A stretch of 64,000 bases of DNA from Bacteroidia bacterium (lineage in GTDB: Bacteria; Bacteroidota; Bacteroidia; J057). The notes beneath the pieces were generated by a model. The model saw nothing but the letters and a program-made list of their open reading frames with translations, made no database searches and had not been told where the DNA came from. The stretch is from contig JAUIKF010000032.1 of the NCBI GenBank assembly GCA_030430575.1, forward strand, positions 36,804-100,803, in the 5' to 3' direction. A program made the translations under genes and the position numbers. Below, piece after piece: positions 51,299 to 60,213 of this stretch. The first letter of the stretch is position 1; every line of letters starts with the position of its first letter.

Positions 51299-52639
51299 TT
51301 ATTTCCCTTCAAACATAAGGTTCGGTGTATTATGAGAAGTTGGAACATCAGTTTTTTTTACCTTCCCAAACACCAAATTCACCCCCCAGCGAAAGCTCGC
51401 TGTCTTGGCATCCGCATAGCGAAAAAACGTCAACACATTGTGCGTCATCGCAAAGGCTTGCAAAGGCCCTAACCTCACCATGATTTGGGCACCCAAGCGA
51501 TCTTGATAGACCTCCTGGAAGGTATAGGTCAGTCCGCCATAAATCACATCTCCCCAATGGAAGCCCCCATGTATGGCCAAAGCATTAAACTGCTGGCTGC
51601 GGTACCATTCGCGTTCGTATACCGCACCGAGGCGTAGCGAGGAGGTCGGATTCCAAGTCACGCCTGCCATGACACGAGTAGGCAGAGCCGTTTCATACGC
51701 TTCGCTTGTACGGATAGGGTCAAACGCACTTTGCAGCGAGTCTACCAAACGATCCAGGTCCAGCCCTGAGGTATCCGAATACGCCGAAAGCGACAAGCCA
51801 GAATAGGTAAAGTCGCCGTTGCTGCGATAGTTCGAGACATCGCCTGCCCAGCGGATAGTGCCGATGTCAATGGCACTGGCGGCGACAGACAATTGGTCAT
51901 TTACCTCATACTGAAGGCCTAGGTCCATGGCCCAGCCGCTATTATTGGCACCTGCCCAGTTCTCGGGCTGGCCGATGGTAGAGAGCCAATCATCGATGGC
52001 TACACTGCCGTCCACCTGGTAGTCGGTCTCGGCGGTGAGCTGGTAATATTCGGGATCGGTATATAAGGAAAGCTGGTTGCGAGAGGTGGAAATATCCGCC
52101 AAGCCGCCCAGGTATTTGAGGGCACCGCCGACGCGCAGCTTGTCATTGACAGGTAAGCTCAGCCGAAAGGCCGTTTCGTGAAAGCCAGTCAGGTGCAGGT
52201 CTGGGCCTAACTGCAAGGTCTCATCTACAAAGGGTCCATTGCCATACCAAAACAGCTGGGCTAGCTTGTCCGAATAGCGCATATAGGCGCTGGCCCGTAC
52301 GCGCCACTCCGCGCCAAACTGCACCTTGCCTGCCTGGAAGCCCAGCGCGATGCCCTGGATGTCCGCCCAGAATCGGGCGTAATTGGTGGTTTGCAGCCCT
52401 TCGATGACGGGGCCGAGGTTGATGCCGCCATTGGCGCCTTGCACTTCACCGACGGTGAAGGCGGAATTGGCAAGGCCAAAATAGGTAGCCGGCAAGGCGA
52501 TCACGAGCTTCCGCGAACGCTCAAAGGCGGGGTTCAGGCGGTTGGCCTGAGGGAGTTCGGGCATGAACCACAGGCCGCCTTCAAACTGGGCGAAAAGGCT
52601 GGTAGGGAGAAGGAAAAGGAGAAATAGGAATTTATTCAT
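51299..52639 (-). CDS. DUF5723 family outer-membrane protein
   Basis: The 446-residue protein has a signal peptide to about residue 20 (LPTSLFAQF) and strand-rich sequence throughout; the length and pattern (LWFMPELPQANRLNPAFE; FGAEWRVRASAYMRYSDK; WAMDLGLQYEVNDQLSVAAS) match the DUF5723 family, predicted barrels found in Bacteroidota that include PorV-like neighbours of T9SS. A start at 52639 is chosen (MNKFLFLLFLLP). It lies next to the leftward lipoprotein gene at 52728. Function is unknown. Confidence 0.82.
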   Translation of the reverse strand: MNKFLFLLFLLPTSLFAQFEGGLWFMPELPQANRLNPAFERSRKLVIALPATYFGLANSAFTVGEVQGANGGINLGPVIEGLQTTNYARFWADIQGIALGFQAGKVQFGAEWRVRASAYMRYSDKLAQLFWYGNGPFVDETLQLGPDLHLTGFHETAFRLSLPVNDKLRVGGALKYLGGLADISTSRNQLSLYTDPEYYQLTAETDYQVDGSVAIDDWLSTIGQPENWAGANNSGWAMDLGLQYEVNDQLSVAASAIDIGTIRWAGDVSNYRSNGDFTYSGLSLSAYSDTSGLDLDRLVDSLQSAFDPIRTSEAYETALPTRVMAGVTWNPTSSLRLGAVYEREWYRSQQFNALAIHGGFHWGDVIYGGLTYTFQEVYQDRLGAQIMVRLGPLQAFAMTHNVLTFFRYADAKTASFRWGVNLVFGKVKKTDVPTSHNTPNLMFEGK

Positions 52640-52727
52640 GGGAAATAAAGCGTTCAAAGTTTTTGGGGCAATATATTTAAAGGGCAGCCCTTGAATTTTT
52701 GAATGAATTGAACCGTGAACTGATTTC

Positions 52728-54224
52728 TTATGGATTAAACTTGGCCCTCAGGCCCATCTTCAACGTGAAGATATAATCATCAAAAATCTTGACAGGCGTC
52801 ATAGAATTGTTGAGGGTCTCGGCATCGAGGTGAACGAGGAGCTTCTCCGTGCGCCGTAGGTTTTCGATCTTCGCAGCGGAGAACTCCACGTCAAAATTCA
52901 GGATAGCGGGCGCCGTCGATCGGGCATTTCCGTCTACCTCAGCTGCCGCGAGGAGTTGACGAAAGCCGTCGAAGACGGAGTCGATCCGTGCGCCCGCCCC
53001 ATCGATCAGGTACACCTGCATGTTCAACGTCACGGGGTAACCGTTCTCCGTCTGAATGCGCAAGGATGCTTCTTCCAGTTTATCTATCGGCCCCCAATCA
53101 TCAATGGTGAAGTCCCGCAGCTGATCCGCGAAAAACTTATCCGCCGTCAAAAACAGCGGCAAATCCAAGCGCATATCCAGTCCAAATCGACTAGAATCAG
53201 TCAGGAATCCCACATCCGTCATCGGGAGACTCGTGCCCTCCATTTGGTACGCGATGCGGTTGGGGCCTTCGGTGATGGCTGCGCCAAAATTGGAGTTAGC
53301 ATCATTGATGCTGACCAAGGTCTCTTTGGTGCTGCCTACTTCGCTCAGCGAAGGATAGTTGAAGTCTACGCCTCCAGCGACGGCCGAGCTGGTGATGGGC
53401 AAGGTATTGCCTTGATTGGTGAGGGCATCCAGTTGCAGAACTTCGCCGCGCACGGGCAGCCCAAAGGAATTGACGAAGGTTAACCCAAGGTCGAAGTCTT
53501 CGAATTTGAGGACAGCGGACTCGCGGTTGTTGAAGAGGTCTATGCGTAGCGTATCGATGGGCGTCGTAGAGGTAATGGGATCGAGCAATCCCTCGATATA
53601 GGAATAGGCGACGTCCTGAAAGTCTATACCGCCTGTCAGTCTGACGGGGTTCCCCGTGCTGACTTGCGTGCTCGTATATTGGTACCCCACTTCAAAATTC
53701 GTGGCGCGGAGGCTATACCCTGCCAGGTCAAAATGCTTGATCACAATAGTGCCCGCCTCAAAAGTCGTATCAAAGGTCAATGGTACGCCATTGAACGTCA
53801 GGTCGGGCATTTGGACGAGCATCCGCACCATGCCTGTATCCGTCGTGCTGGCACCTATGCGCACATTGCCCGATTTGATGTCTATCTGCTGGATAGACCC
53901 AAATCCGGGAAATACCGTGCTGAGGGAACCCGTTGAGTCTCCGATAGGCCCTGCGAGTCTGGGAAAGGTGAAGAGTTCTTCCGCCGCCAGCGAAAACACC
54001 TCTCCTTCATATACAATGTGGATCAGACGATTGGAGTCCACCGTGATCACATCTGTATTGTCAAATTGAGCCAAAATATCCTCCAGCTCAAAAGTCGCTT
54101 CAAACAGCGGAACAGCGATCTCTGGCTGCCAATCTGAGGCGTTGAGGTCGTCTTCGTCTGGGATACAGCTGGTGAGCAGGAAGAGGGGGAGGAGGATTAG
54201 GAAGCAATGCTTTATGTACGTCAT
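52728..54224 (-). CDS. Large hypothetical lipoprotein
   Basis: The 498-residue protein has a lipobox (PLFLLTSCIPDEDD, Cys20), followed by beta-rich sequence with the first segment WQPEIAVPLFEATFELEDIL. No domain is recognised. The position upstream of the DUF5723 barrel gene, in the same direction with an 88-base gap, suggests a possible shared outer-membrane role. It is uniformly beta-strand and T/N/D-rich. Confidence 0.7.
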   Translation of the reverse strand: MTYIKHCFLILLPLFLLTSCIPDEDDLNASDWQPEIAVPLFEATFELEDILAQFDNTDVITVDSNRLIHIVYEGEVFSLAAEELFTFPRLAGPIGDSTGSLSTVFPGFGSIQQIDIKSGNVRIGASTTDTGMVRMLVQMPDLTFNGVPLTFDTTFEAGTIVIKHFDLAGYSLRATNFEVGYQYTSTQVSTGNPVRLTGGIDFQDVAYSYIEGLLDPITSTTPIDTLRIDLFNNRESAVLKFEDFDLGLTFVNSFGLPVRGEVLQLDALTNQGNTLPITSSAVAGGVDFNYPSLSEVGSTKETLVSINDANSNFGAAITEGPNRIAYQMEGTSLPMTDVGFLTDSSRFGLDMRLDLPLFLTADKFFADQLRDFTIDDWGPIDKLEEASLRIQTENGYPVTLNMQVYLIDGAGARIDSVFDGFRQLLAAAEVDGNARSTAPAILNFDVEFSAAKIENLRRTEKLLVHLDAETLNNSMTPVKIFDDYIFTLKMGLRAKFNP

Positions 54225-54562
54225 GGGAATTATTAATTGATTGAATAATTATTGATTAGCTAACCTGAATAAATCAATCACTTAATCAGTAATCAATAAT
54301 TTCATCCTCATCTAAAGTACAACAACTTTTAGATTCGAACAATATTGCAACTGGAACCCTGACAATGAATTTTGAATGATTGAATGTTGAATTTTGAATG
54401 GAAATCTTTTTAAGCTCCCCCCTGAACTCTGAACATAAAACACAAAACCCAAAACCCAAAACCTTCTCTGGCACAGCGATTGGAGTAGTGTGAGGAAGAA
54501 TCCTACAGCCCCTTGATTTATTCAGCTGCTGGGATCAAAAACTTTTAGTCCTGCGAAATACA
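54225..54562. other. Gap of 338 bases with two word-repeat blocks
   Basis: No gene is seen. Block one (54229-54303) is TATTAATTGATTGAATAATT paired with AATCAATCACTTAATCAGTA and ATCAATAATT. Block two (54360-54465) has TGAATGATTGAATGTTGAAT words and then CCTGAACTCTGAACATAAAA, CACAAAACCCAAAACCCAAA. The remaining sequence up to the ATG at 54563 is unremarkable. Confidence 0.65.
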
Positions 54563-56170
54563 ATGAGGAAAAAACAGCTCTTGGCCTTATGGCTGGGGAC
54601 CTCATTGCTCTTGTTTCAGTCCCTTATCGCCCAGCATGCGCCATCGCTCCCCGATGCGCAACAGTCGCAAGTGGAGCAGTTTCTCCAGGAAATTGCCACC
54701 TATCAAGCGGCCAATAATTATAATGAGGCAGCGCGCTACCTCAACAAGGTAGCCCGTATCTATTGGGACCATGAAGACACGCAGCAGGCACTTGACTACT
54801 ATTCCCAATCCTTGGGCCTTAATCAAAAGCTGGGCAACACCCACGCTCAGCTCTCCATTTACAATTTCATGGGCATGATCCATGCCGACCGAGGCGAAGC
54901 CCAGCGGTCCATAGACATGTACCAAAAAGCACTCGATATTGCCCGATCCACTGGACAGCGGAATGCTAGCCTGATCGAGGCCCTCAAAAATATGGCCTTT
55001 TCTCATGAATCTCTCCAGCAATACAAAGCCGCTATTCCCCACATGAAAGAAGCCCTCGAAATCGCTCAGGAAATGAGCAACCTCGAACTCATGCGGACCT
55101 GCTATTTCTCTTTGGCAGACTTGTGTGGTAAAGCGGGTATGGAGGCAGAATCCGTAGATTATTTCGCGAAATACAGCGACCTAGACAAACATCTGTTCAA
55201 AGAAGGCGCAGACAGAGAAAAGGCGGAAGCGCAGCGAGAGGTACAGCAGATCGCCGCCAATAAGCGGGCTGTAGAGGCTGAACTCCAAGGCGCTACAAAA
55301 GCCTTGGGCAAGGCAGATAGCCTCAATCAGGAAGCGCAAATGGAGATTCGTTTATTGGAAGGGGAGAAGGAAATCCGAGAGTTAAAACTCAAGGAGCAGG
55401 AAATTCTGCTCGAAAACGAGCGGCTGGTTCGCAATTCGCTGATTGGCGGATTTGTCTTGGTGGGCCTACTGGCCTTTGCGTTGGTGCTCGGCTATCTAGA
55501 GAAACGCAAGAGCAATCGCCAACTGGCGGTAGAGAAGGAGAAGTCAGAAAGCCTACTCTTGAATATTTTGCCTAAAGCCACAGCCGACGAACTCAAGAAC
55601 CAAGGCTTCGCCACCCCCCGTCATTATGACCTCGCCACGGTCATGTTCACCGACTTCAAAGGCTTTACTCAAATCACGGAACAACTGACGCCAGAAGCCC
55701 TTATCGAATTGCTAGATCACTGTTTTTTGGCAATGGACGAAATCATAGAGCGGCACGGCCTGGAGAAAATCAAGACCATAGGCGACAGCTATATGTGCGC
55801 AGGTGGGATACCCATTAGCAATACTTCCAATCCCATAGATACTGTCAAGGCAGCCCTTGAGATTCAGGCATTTATGGCAAAGTGGACGGAAGACCAGCGA
55901 CGAAATGGCCACCCTGGATGGGAATTGCGTATCGGCATTCATTCAGGCCCCCTTGTGGCTGGGGTAGTGGGCAAAAAGAAATTTGCCTACGATATCTGGG
56001 GCGACACCGTCAATACGGCCAGCCGTATGGAGTCCTCTGGCCAAGCGGGCAAAATCAATATCTCCGGCCCCACTTATGAACTGGTCAAAGACCATTTTCC
56101 CTGTACCTATCGCGGCAAAGTCAGCGCAAAGAATAAAGGGGAGGTGGATATGTATTTTGTAGAAGATTAG
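54563..56170 (+). CDS. Adenylate/guanylate cyclase with TPR sensor region
   Basis: The 535-residue protein has a signal peptide (to about residue 24), a periplasmic tetratricopeptide region (about 45-205), a coiled coil (210-290), one membrane segment (about 293-312, LIGGFVLVGLLAFALVLGYL) and a class III nucleotide cyclase domain (about 355-525). The two metal-binding aspartates are seen in FTDFKGF and TIGDSYM; the lysine in EKIKTIGDSYM favours ATP as substrate. It presumably turns an envelope signal into cAMP. It stands alone, followed 4 bases later by a 100-bp repeat. Confidence 0.92.
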   Translation: MRKKQLLALWLGTSLLLFQSLIAQHAPSLPDAQQSQVEQFLQEIATYQAANNYNEAARYLNKVARIYWDHEDTQQALDYYSQSLGLNQKLGNTHAQLSIYNFMGMIHADRGEAQRSIDMYQKALDIARSTGQRNASLIEALKNMAFSHESLQQYKAAIPHMKEALEIAQEMSNLELMRTCYFSLADLCGKAGMEAESVDYFAKYSDLDKHLFKEGADREKAEAQREVQQIAANKRAVEAELQGATKALGKADSLNQEAQMEIRLLEGEKEIRELKLKEQEILLENERLVRNSLIGGFVLVGLLAFALVLGYLEKRKSNRQLAVEKEKSESLLLNILPKATADELKNQGFATPRHYDLATVMFTDFKGFTQITEQLTPEALIELLDHCFLAMDEIIERHGLEKIKTIGDSYMCAGGIPISNTSNPIDTVKAALEIQAFMAKWTEDQRRNGHPGWELRIGIHSGPLVAGVVGKKKFAYDIWGDTVNTASRMESSGQAGKINISGPTYELVKDHFPCTYRGKVSAKNKGEVDMYFVED

Positions 56171-56174
56171 TTAA

Positions 56175-56274
56175 GTGCGGCTGGGGTGAAGCGAGCGCGC
56201 GCGGATGGATTGAAGGGTTGGCCTTGGTTGGCTCGCTTCGATTTTTTGGTTACTTTTTTCTAAAAAAAGTAACA
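56175..56274 (+). repeat. 100-bp dispersed repeat, copy B
   Basis: It starts four bases after the stop codon of the cyclase gene and matches copy A at 51177-51276 at nearly every base, including both hairpins. In this position its second hairpin can serve as a terminator for the cyclase gene. Confidence 0.92.
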
Positions 56275-56434
56275 ATACAAAAGTGATCAAAACCTAGAAA
56301 GTAAAAATAAATAATAAGAAACAAGGAAGTGAAAAGGGAAGAATTTTTTTGGTCACCATCATCATCTAATCCCTTCGACATACTCAGGACATGCATTATT
56401 TCATCCTATTATTTACTCATTCATTTTCCCCTTT

Positions 56435-58132
56435 ATGAAATATTTTTTCTTTATCACCTTGCTCATTATCGGAAACACCCTATTCGCCCAATCCCCTCTC
56501 AATCATCCCAAAAGCATCTTCCAGGACAGCACAGGTCGTATTTTTATGCACGAGTCTTTGCCTGCCTACTTCTTTATTTCAACGAATCCAGACGGCAAAG
56601 ACGCCATGCAGATGCAGAGCGAGTCTGAGCCTGAACACGCCAATCCCATGTACTTTGATGGGCATGGAAAGCATTACTTCCGCCACAGCGATAACATCGA
56701 ACATGTGGACATTAAGTTTGAAATATATGCAGATGGGAAGGCCCCTGTCAGTAAGGCAAGCCTAAGTGAAGTGGCGGGGTATACCAAAGGGGATGACCAG
56801 TATTTTGGGCAAAAAGTGGAAGTAAGCTTGGCCGCGACAGATGAAATGTCTGGCTTGGAAGGCATTTATATTTCTGTGGATGGTGGCACTTTTACCAGGT
56901 ATTCTCAACCCGTGACGATGGACAAAGAACGCGCTTATCAAGTGAAATACTACGCAGTGGATCAGGTAGGAAATGTAGAAGAAGTGAAAGACTTGAGCTT
57001 CTCGCTGGACCAGTCTGCTCCCACTACAAGCTACAAAGTGGAAGGCGACCTCTACAATAATATTGTCTCTCAACGCACCAAAATCGCCCTGACGTCTACT
57101 GATAATTTGTCTGGGGTCAAAACAACCACTTGGCATCTAGATGATAATCCGGCCCGTGCCTATACGGGGCCGATTTCTCTGGCAGGTGTGGCCCAAGGCA
57201 AGCATACCCTTCGATTTTCCTCTACTGACCAGGTAGGCAATTCAGAAAACGAAAAAGTCTACGACTTTTTCCTAGACAATACCGCACCGATCGTCACGGA
57301 AGACGTGATCGGTGACCGCTATGAGGTCAATGGCAAGGAGTACGCCTCCGGCCGTACCAAGGTCCGCCTTTCGGCGATCGACAATAAGGCGGGCATCGAC
57401 GCCATCTTCTACAGCGTCAATGACGGCGAATTTCAGCCCTACACCGAGAGCTTCTACGTGCCCGACCTCAAAGGCCCTGTGAGCATCAAGGCCTACGCCG
57501 TCGACCGCGTCAACAATTCCAACCGCCGCGCCAACCAAGGCCGAAACCTCCGCCTCACCTATATCGACCTCTCAGGCCCCAAACTGGCCCATAAGATAGA
57601 AGGTCCTTCCTTTCAGAAGCGTGATACTACCTTTGTGAGCACCGCCTCCAAAGTACAATTGAAAGGTTCTGATGCTGAATCAGGACTTGCCGAGATTCGA
57701 TATGCAGTGAATAATAATAGCCCGGAGGCGTTTGAAGGCCCTTTTACCTTTGAAGCAGAAGGCAGCTACAATGTGCGCTACGAAGGATTTGACCATGTCA
57801 ATAACCGCAATGTAGACAGCCTCTATGTCAAAGTAGACAATACAGGGCCAGTCACCTTTACGCGCTTCAGCGTAAGCCCTATCGGCACCAAAACCTGGAA
57901 ATCCAATCAGGTAAATGTCTATACTAATTATGTGGTGCTGTTCCTTTCAGCGACGGATGAGTTGGTGGGGTATGAAAAAATGTATTACAAGATCAATGGT
58001 GGAACAGAAAAACTCTACGGCAGCCCCATCTCCGATTTTGAAGGAGGTGTAGACTACACCATTGACATTCGAGCAGTAGATAAGCTCGGCAATGAGTCGC
58101 GATCGGCGGTTACGTTCTCGACGGTGGATTAG
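56435..58132 (+). CDS. Secreted Ig-like (OmpL47-type) repeat protein
   Basis: The 565-residue protein has a signal peptide (to about residue 21) and five repeats of about 95 residues with the pattern VSLAATDEMSGLEGIYISVD, K-Y-Y-A-V-D-Q-V-G-N, as in OmpL47 and chitobiase/beta-sandwich families (for example LTSTDNLSGVKTTTWHLDDN and LSAIDNKAGIDAIFYSVNDG). The C-terminus ends without a T9SS domain. It may be a cell-wall or carbohydrate-binding surface protein; no catalytic residues are visible. Confidence 0.8.
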   Translation: MKYFFFITLLIIGNTLFAQSPLNHPKSIFQDSTGRIFMHESLPAYFFISTNPDGKDAMQMQSESEPEHANPMYFDGHGKHYFRHSDNIEHVDIKFEIYADGKAPVSKASLSEVAGYTKGDDQYFGQKVEVSLAATDEMSGLEGIYISVDGGTFTRYSQPVTMDKERAYQVKYYAVDQVGNVEEVKDLSFSLDQSAPTTSYKVEGDLYNNIVSQRTKIALTSTDNLSGVKTTTWHLDDNPARAYTGPISLAGVAQGKHTLRFSSTDQVGNSENEKVYDFFLDNTAPIVTEDVIGDRYEVNGKEYASGRTKVRLSAIDNKAGIDAIFYSVNDGEFQPYTESFYVPDLKGPVSIKAYAVDRVNNSNRRANQGRNLRLTYIDLSGPKLAHKIEGPSFQKRDTTFVSTASKVQLKGSDAESGLAEIRYAVNNNSPEAFEGPFTFEAEGSYNVRYEGFDHVNNRNVDSLYVKVDNTGPVTFTRFSVSPIGTKTWKSNQVNVYTNYVVLFLSATDELVGYEKMYYKINGGTEKLYGSPISDFEGGVDYTIDIRAVDKLGNESRSAVTFSTVD

Positions 58133-58143
58133 AAGCCTTCAAA

Positions 58144-58232
58144 GAAGGTTCTAGGTTCTAAGTTTTATGTTCTAAGTTGTTTTTAGACATAGAACCTAGA
58201 ACCTAGAACCTAGATCGTTTTAAACCTTCTTC
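58144..58232. repeat. Word-repeat hairpin (GAACCTAGA family)
   Basis: GAAGGTTCTAGGTTCTAAGT and TTTATGTTCTAAGTTG face ATAGAACCTAGAACCTAGAA and CCTAG, with the outer arms GAAGGTT/AACCTTC. It occupies the whole gap between the OmpL47-type gene and the promoter at 58234. Confidence 0.82.
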
Positions 58233-58233
58233 T

Positions 58234-58245
58234 TATCTTTGGCCC
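58234..58245 (+). promoter_or_regulatory. TAnnTTTG box four bases before the start at 58246
   Basis: TATCTTTG (58234-58241) is followed by GCCC and the ATG. The spacing is identical to 24192 and 47610. The -33 region lies inside the word repeat. Confidence 0.5.
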
Positions 58246-58833
58246 ATGAAGTTTCTCAAGTCTGATGTCTTTCGACTTTATGGATCGCATTTCTTCCTGA
58301 TGGAAGGCCCTTCAGCCAAGGAGGGCTTGCTTCCAGAGGTAGCTGTACCAGATGCCCCTGCGCCACCTGAAGTGGCCGCCGTTGAAGAAAGGCCAGCTAC
58401 GCCAGCCCTGCAAGAGGCGTCTGCGCCCGCCTATGCAGAGAAAACCCCAACCTCTACAGCTCAGCCCGCTCCCTTCCAGCACGGCACACCCGTTGTATGG
58501 AAAACGCGGCCTACAGCGCGTATCAGCCTGATCATCTCGGAAGCTGAGTTCAGGAATAAGCTGCTGACGACGGGGCTTAAGACCTGTGTGGAGGCCGCAG
58601 GCATCGCCATCGCACATGTCGGATTTGGATTGATGAAATCAGCACCACAAGTCAGTGACTTTCAGGACATGCCCACAGACCTTGGCATTATTTTTACGCC
58701 GCCTCCTCCCGAGCAAGCGCCTAGCCATGAGCTGCCGTCTGGGAAGAAACTCTATTTCAGCATGGCCCTAAAGGACATCGTGATGGAGATCGCTAATCAG
58801 GAGAAATTGATTAAGTTGCTTCAAGGAATTTAA
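58246..58833 (+). CDS. Hypothetical protein with Pro/Ala-rich N-terminal region
   Basis: The 195-residue protein has a short start (MKFLKSDVFRLYGSHFFLME), a Pro/Ala/Glu-rich linker (about 20-90), and a C-terminal segment of about 100 residues (TARISLIISEAEFRNKLLTT, LKTCVEAAGIAIAHVGFGLM). No signal peptide is apparent. The structure suggests a disordered linker plus a small folded domain. I do not recognise a family; the closely following rdgB and udk do not suggest a function. Confidence 0.55.
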   Translation: MKFLKSDVFRLYGSHFFLMEGPSAKEGLLPEVAVPDAPAPPEVAAVEERPATPALQEASAPAYAEKTPTSTAQPAPFQHGTPVVWKTRPTARISLIISEAEFRNKLLTTGLKTCVEAAGIAIAHVGFGLMKSAPQVSDFQDMPTDLGIIFTPPPPEQAPSHELPSGKKLYFSMALKDIVMEIANQEKLIKLLQGI

Positions 58834-58834
58834 A

Positions 58835-58935
58835 TTGATTGCAGAATATCGATTGCAGAACAAGGATTGATGAAAGGGAGAAGGTTCTTTTACATCAAAA
58901 ATCATCATTCCTTGTTCGATATTCTGCAATCTCAA
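58835..58935. repeat. Word-repeat hairpin (GATTGCAGAATATC family)
   Basis: GATTGCAGAATATCGATTGC and AGAACAAGGATTGATGAAA face TCATCATTCCTTGTTCGATA and TTCTGCAATCTC. It spans the gap between the hypothetical gene and rdgB. Confidence 0.82.
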
Positions 58936-58962
58936 CGGACCTAATTATTCACTTCTACCCCC

Positions 58963-59538
58963 ATGCAGACCCTCTTTTTTGGTACCAATAACCCCCATAA
59001 GCTTAAGGAGATTCAAGAAATCCTTGGTCAATCCTATCGCGTTCTGAGCTTTAAAGACCTCCCTGAGCCCTTCGATGTCGAGGAGACAGAACCTACTATC
59101 GAAGGTAATGCTATCTTGAAAGCCAATGCTTTTTATGGCAAAACGGGCATGCCCTGTTTTTCAGATGATTCTGGCCTAGAAGTAGATGCCCTAGATGGGA
59201 GGCCTGGCGTCATCACAGCCCGTTATGCAGGGCCTGGCTGCTCCGCTGATGACAATATGGATAAGCTCCTTATGGAGTTGGATGGGCATGCCAATCGCAG
59301 CGCTCAATTTCGTACGGTCATCGCCTATTTTGATGGGCAAGCCATGCATACCTTCGAAGGCATCATTCGTGGGAAGATTCTCACAGCCCGACGAGGAACG
59401 GACGGATTTGGCTATGATCCCATCTTTATGCCTGATGGGTATGCCGAAAGCTTTGCCGAAATGCCTTCAGCAGTGAAACACAAAATTTCACATCGAGGCC
59501 AGGCCTTAGAGAAATTTATTCAATACATAAGGAAATAG
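58963..59538 (+). CDS. rdgB: dITP/XTP pyrophosphatase (RdgB/HAM1 family)
   Basis: The enzyme removes non-canonical purine triphosphates from the pool. The 191-residue protein has the start FGTNNPHKLKEIQEIL, the catalytic segment CFSDDSGLEVDALDGRPGVI, TARYAG and the C-terminal FGYDPIFMPDGYAESFAEM and KHKISHRGQALEKF. The length is normal. It is followed by udk with a 6-base gap. Confidence 0.95.
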   Translation: MQTLFFGTNNPHKLKEIQEILGQSYRVLSFKDLPEPFDVEETEPTIEGNAILKANAFYGKTGMPCFSDDSGLEVDALDGRPGVITARYAGPGCSADDNMDKLLMELDGHANRSAQFRTVIAYFDGQAMHTFEGIIRGKILTARRGTDGFGYDPIFMPDGYAESFAEMPSAVKHKISHRGQALEKFIQYIRK

Positions 59539-59544
59539 CACTAC

Positions 59545-60171
59545 ATGAAACCCTATATCGTGGGCATATGCGGCGGCAGCGGATCAGGCAAGACTTACTT
59601 GCTGAAGAAGCTGCTCTCCGAGCTGCCAGCTGACAAGATCACCTTGATCTCTCAAGACAATTACTACAAGGCCTGGGAAGACCAGGAAAAGGACGATGAG
59701 GGGCTTGTCAATTATGACCACCCAGATTCCCTGCGATTGGACTTGTGGGAAGATCATGTACAATTGCTGATGGCTGGGGAAAGCGTGACCAAACAGGAAT
59801 ATACTTTTAACCAACCTGATGTCATCCCCCAAACCTTCACTTTTCAGCCTGCGCCGATTATCGTGCTGGAAGGGCTTTTTATCTACTTCCCCAAGACGAT
59901 TCGTCCTTTGTATGACCTGAAAATCTTTGTGGATGCTGAGGAGCATATCAAACTGGCGCGGCGCATGAGCCGTGACTTGGTGGAGCGTGCCTATTCCTTC
60001 GAAGAGACGCTTCGCGACTACCAGAAATTTGTGGCGCCGATGTACCATCAATATGTCGCGCCCCTCAAGGCGGACTGTGACCTCGTCATCCCCAATAATG
60101 ATCACATGAATAACGCGACAAGGGTGTTGCTGGACCATTTGAAGTCGTTTTTGGGGCGAGAGGGAAAATGA
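59545..60171 (+). CDS. udk: Uridine kinase
   Basis: This kinase phosphorylates uridine and cytidine in pyrimidine salvage. The 208-residue protein has Walker A GGSGSGKTYLL (residues 9-19), ISQDNYYKAW, NYDHPDSLRLDLWEDHVQLL, and the base region FIYFPKTIRPLYDLKIFVDA. The Walker A threonine and the family-typical DHPxS motif are intact. It probably shares a transcript with rdgB. Confidence 0.93.
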   Translation: MKPYIVGICGGSGSGKTYLLKKLLSELPADKITLISQDNYYKAWEDQEKDDEGLVNYDHPDSLRLDLWEDHVQLLMAGESVTKQEYTFNQPDVIPQTFTFQPAPIIVLEGLFIYFPKTIRPLYDLKIFVDAEEHIKLARRMSRDLVERAYSFEETLRDYQKFVAPMYHQYVAPLKADCDLVIPNNDHMNNATRVLLDHLKSFLGREGK

Positions 60172-60213
60172 TTTATGAACAAGGATTATGGATGGATGAC
60201 ATGGGTAAATACC

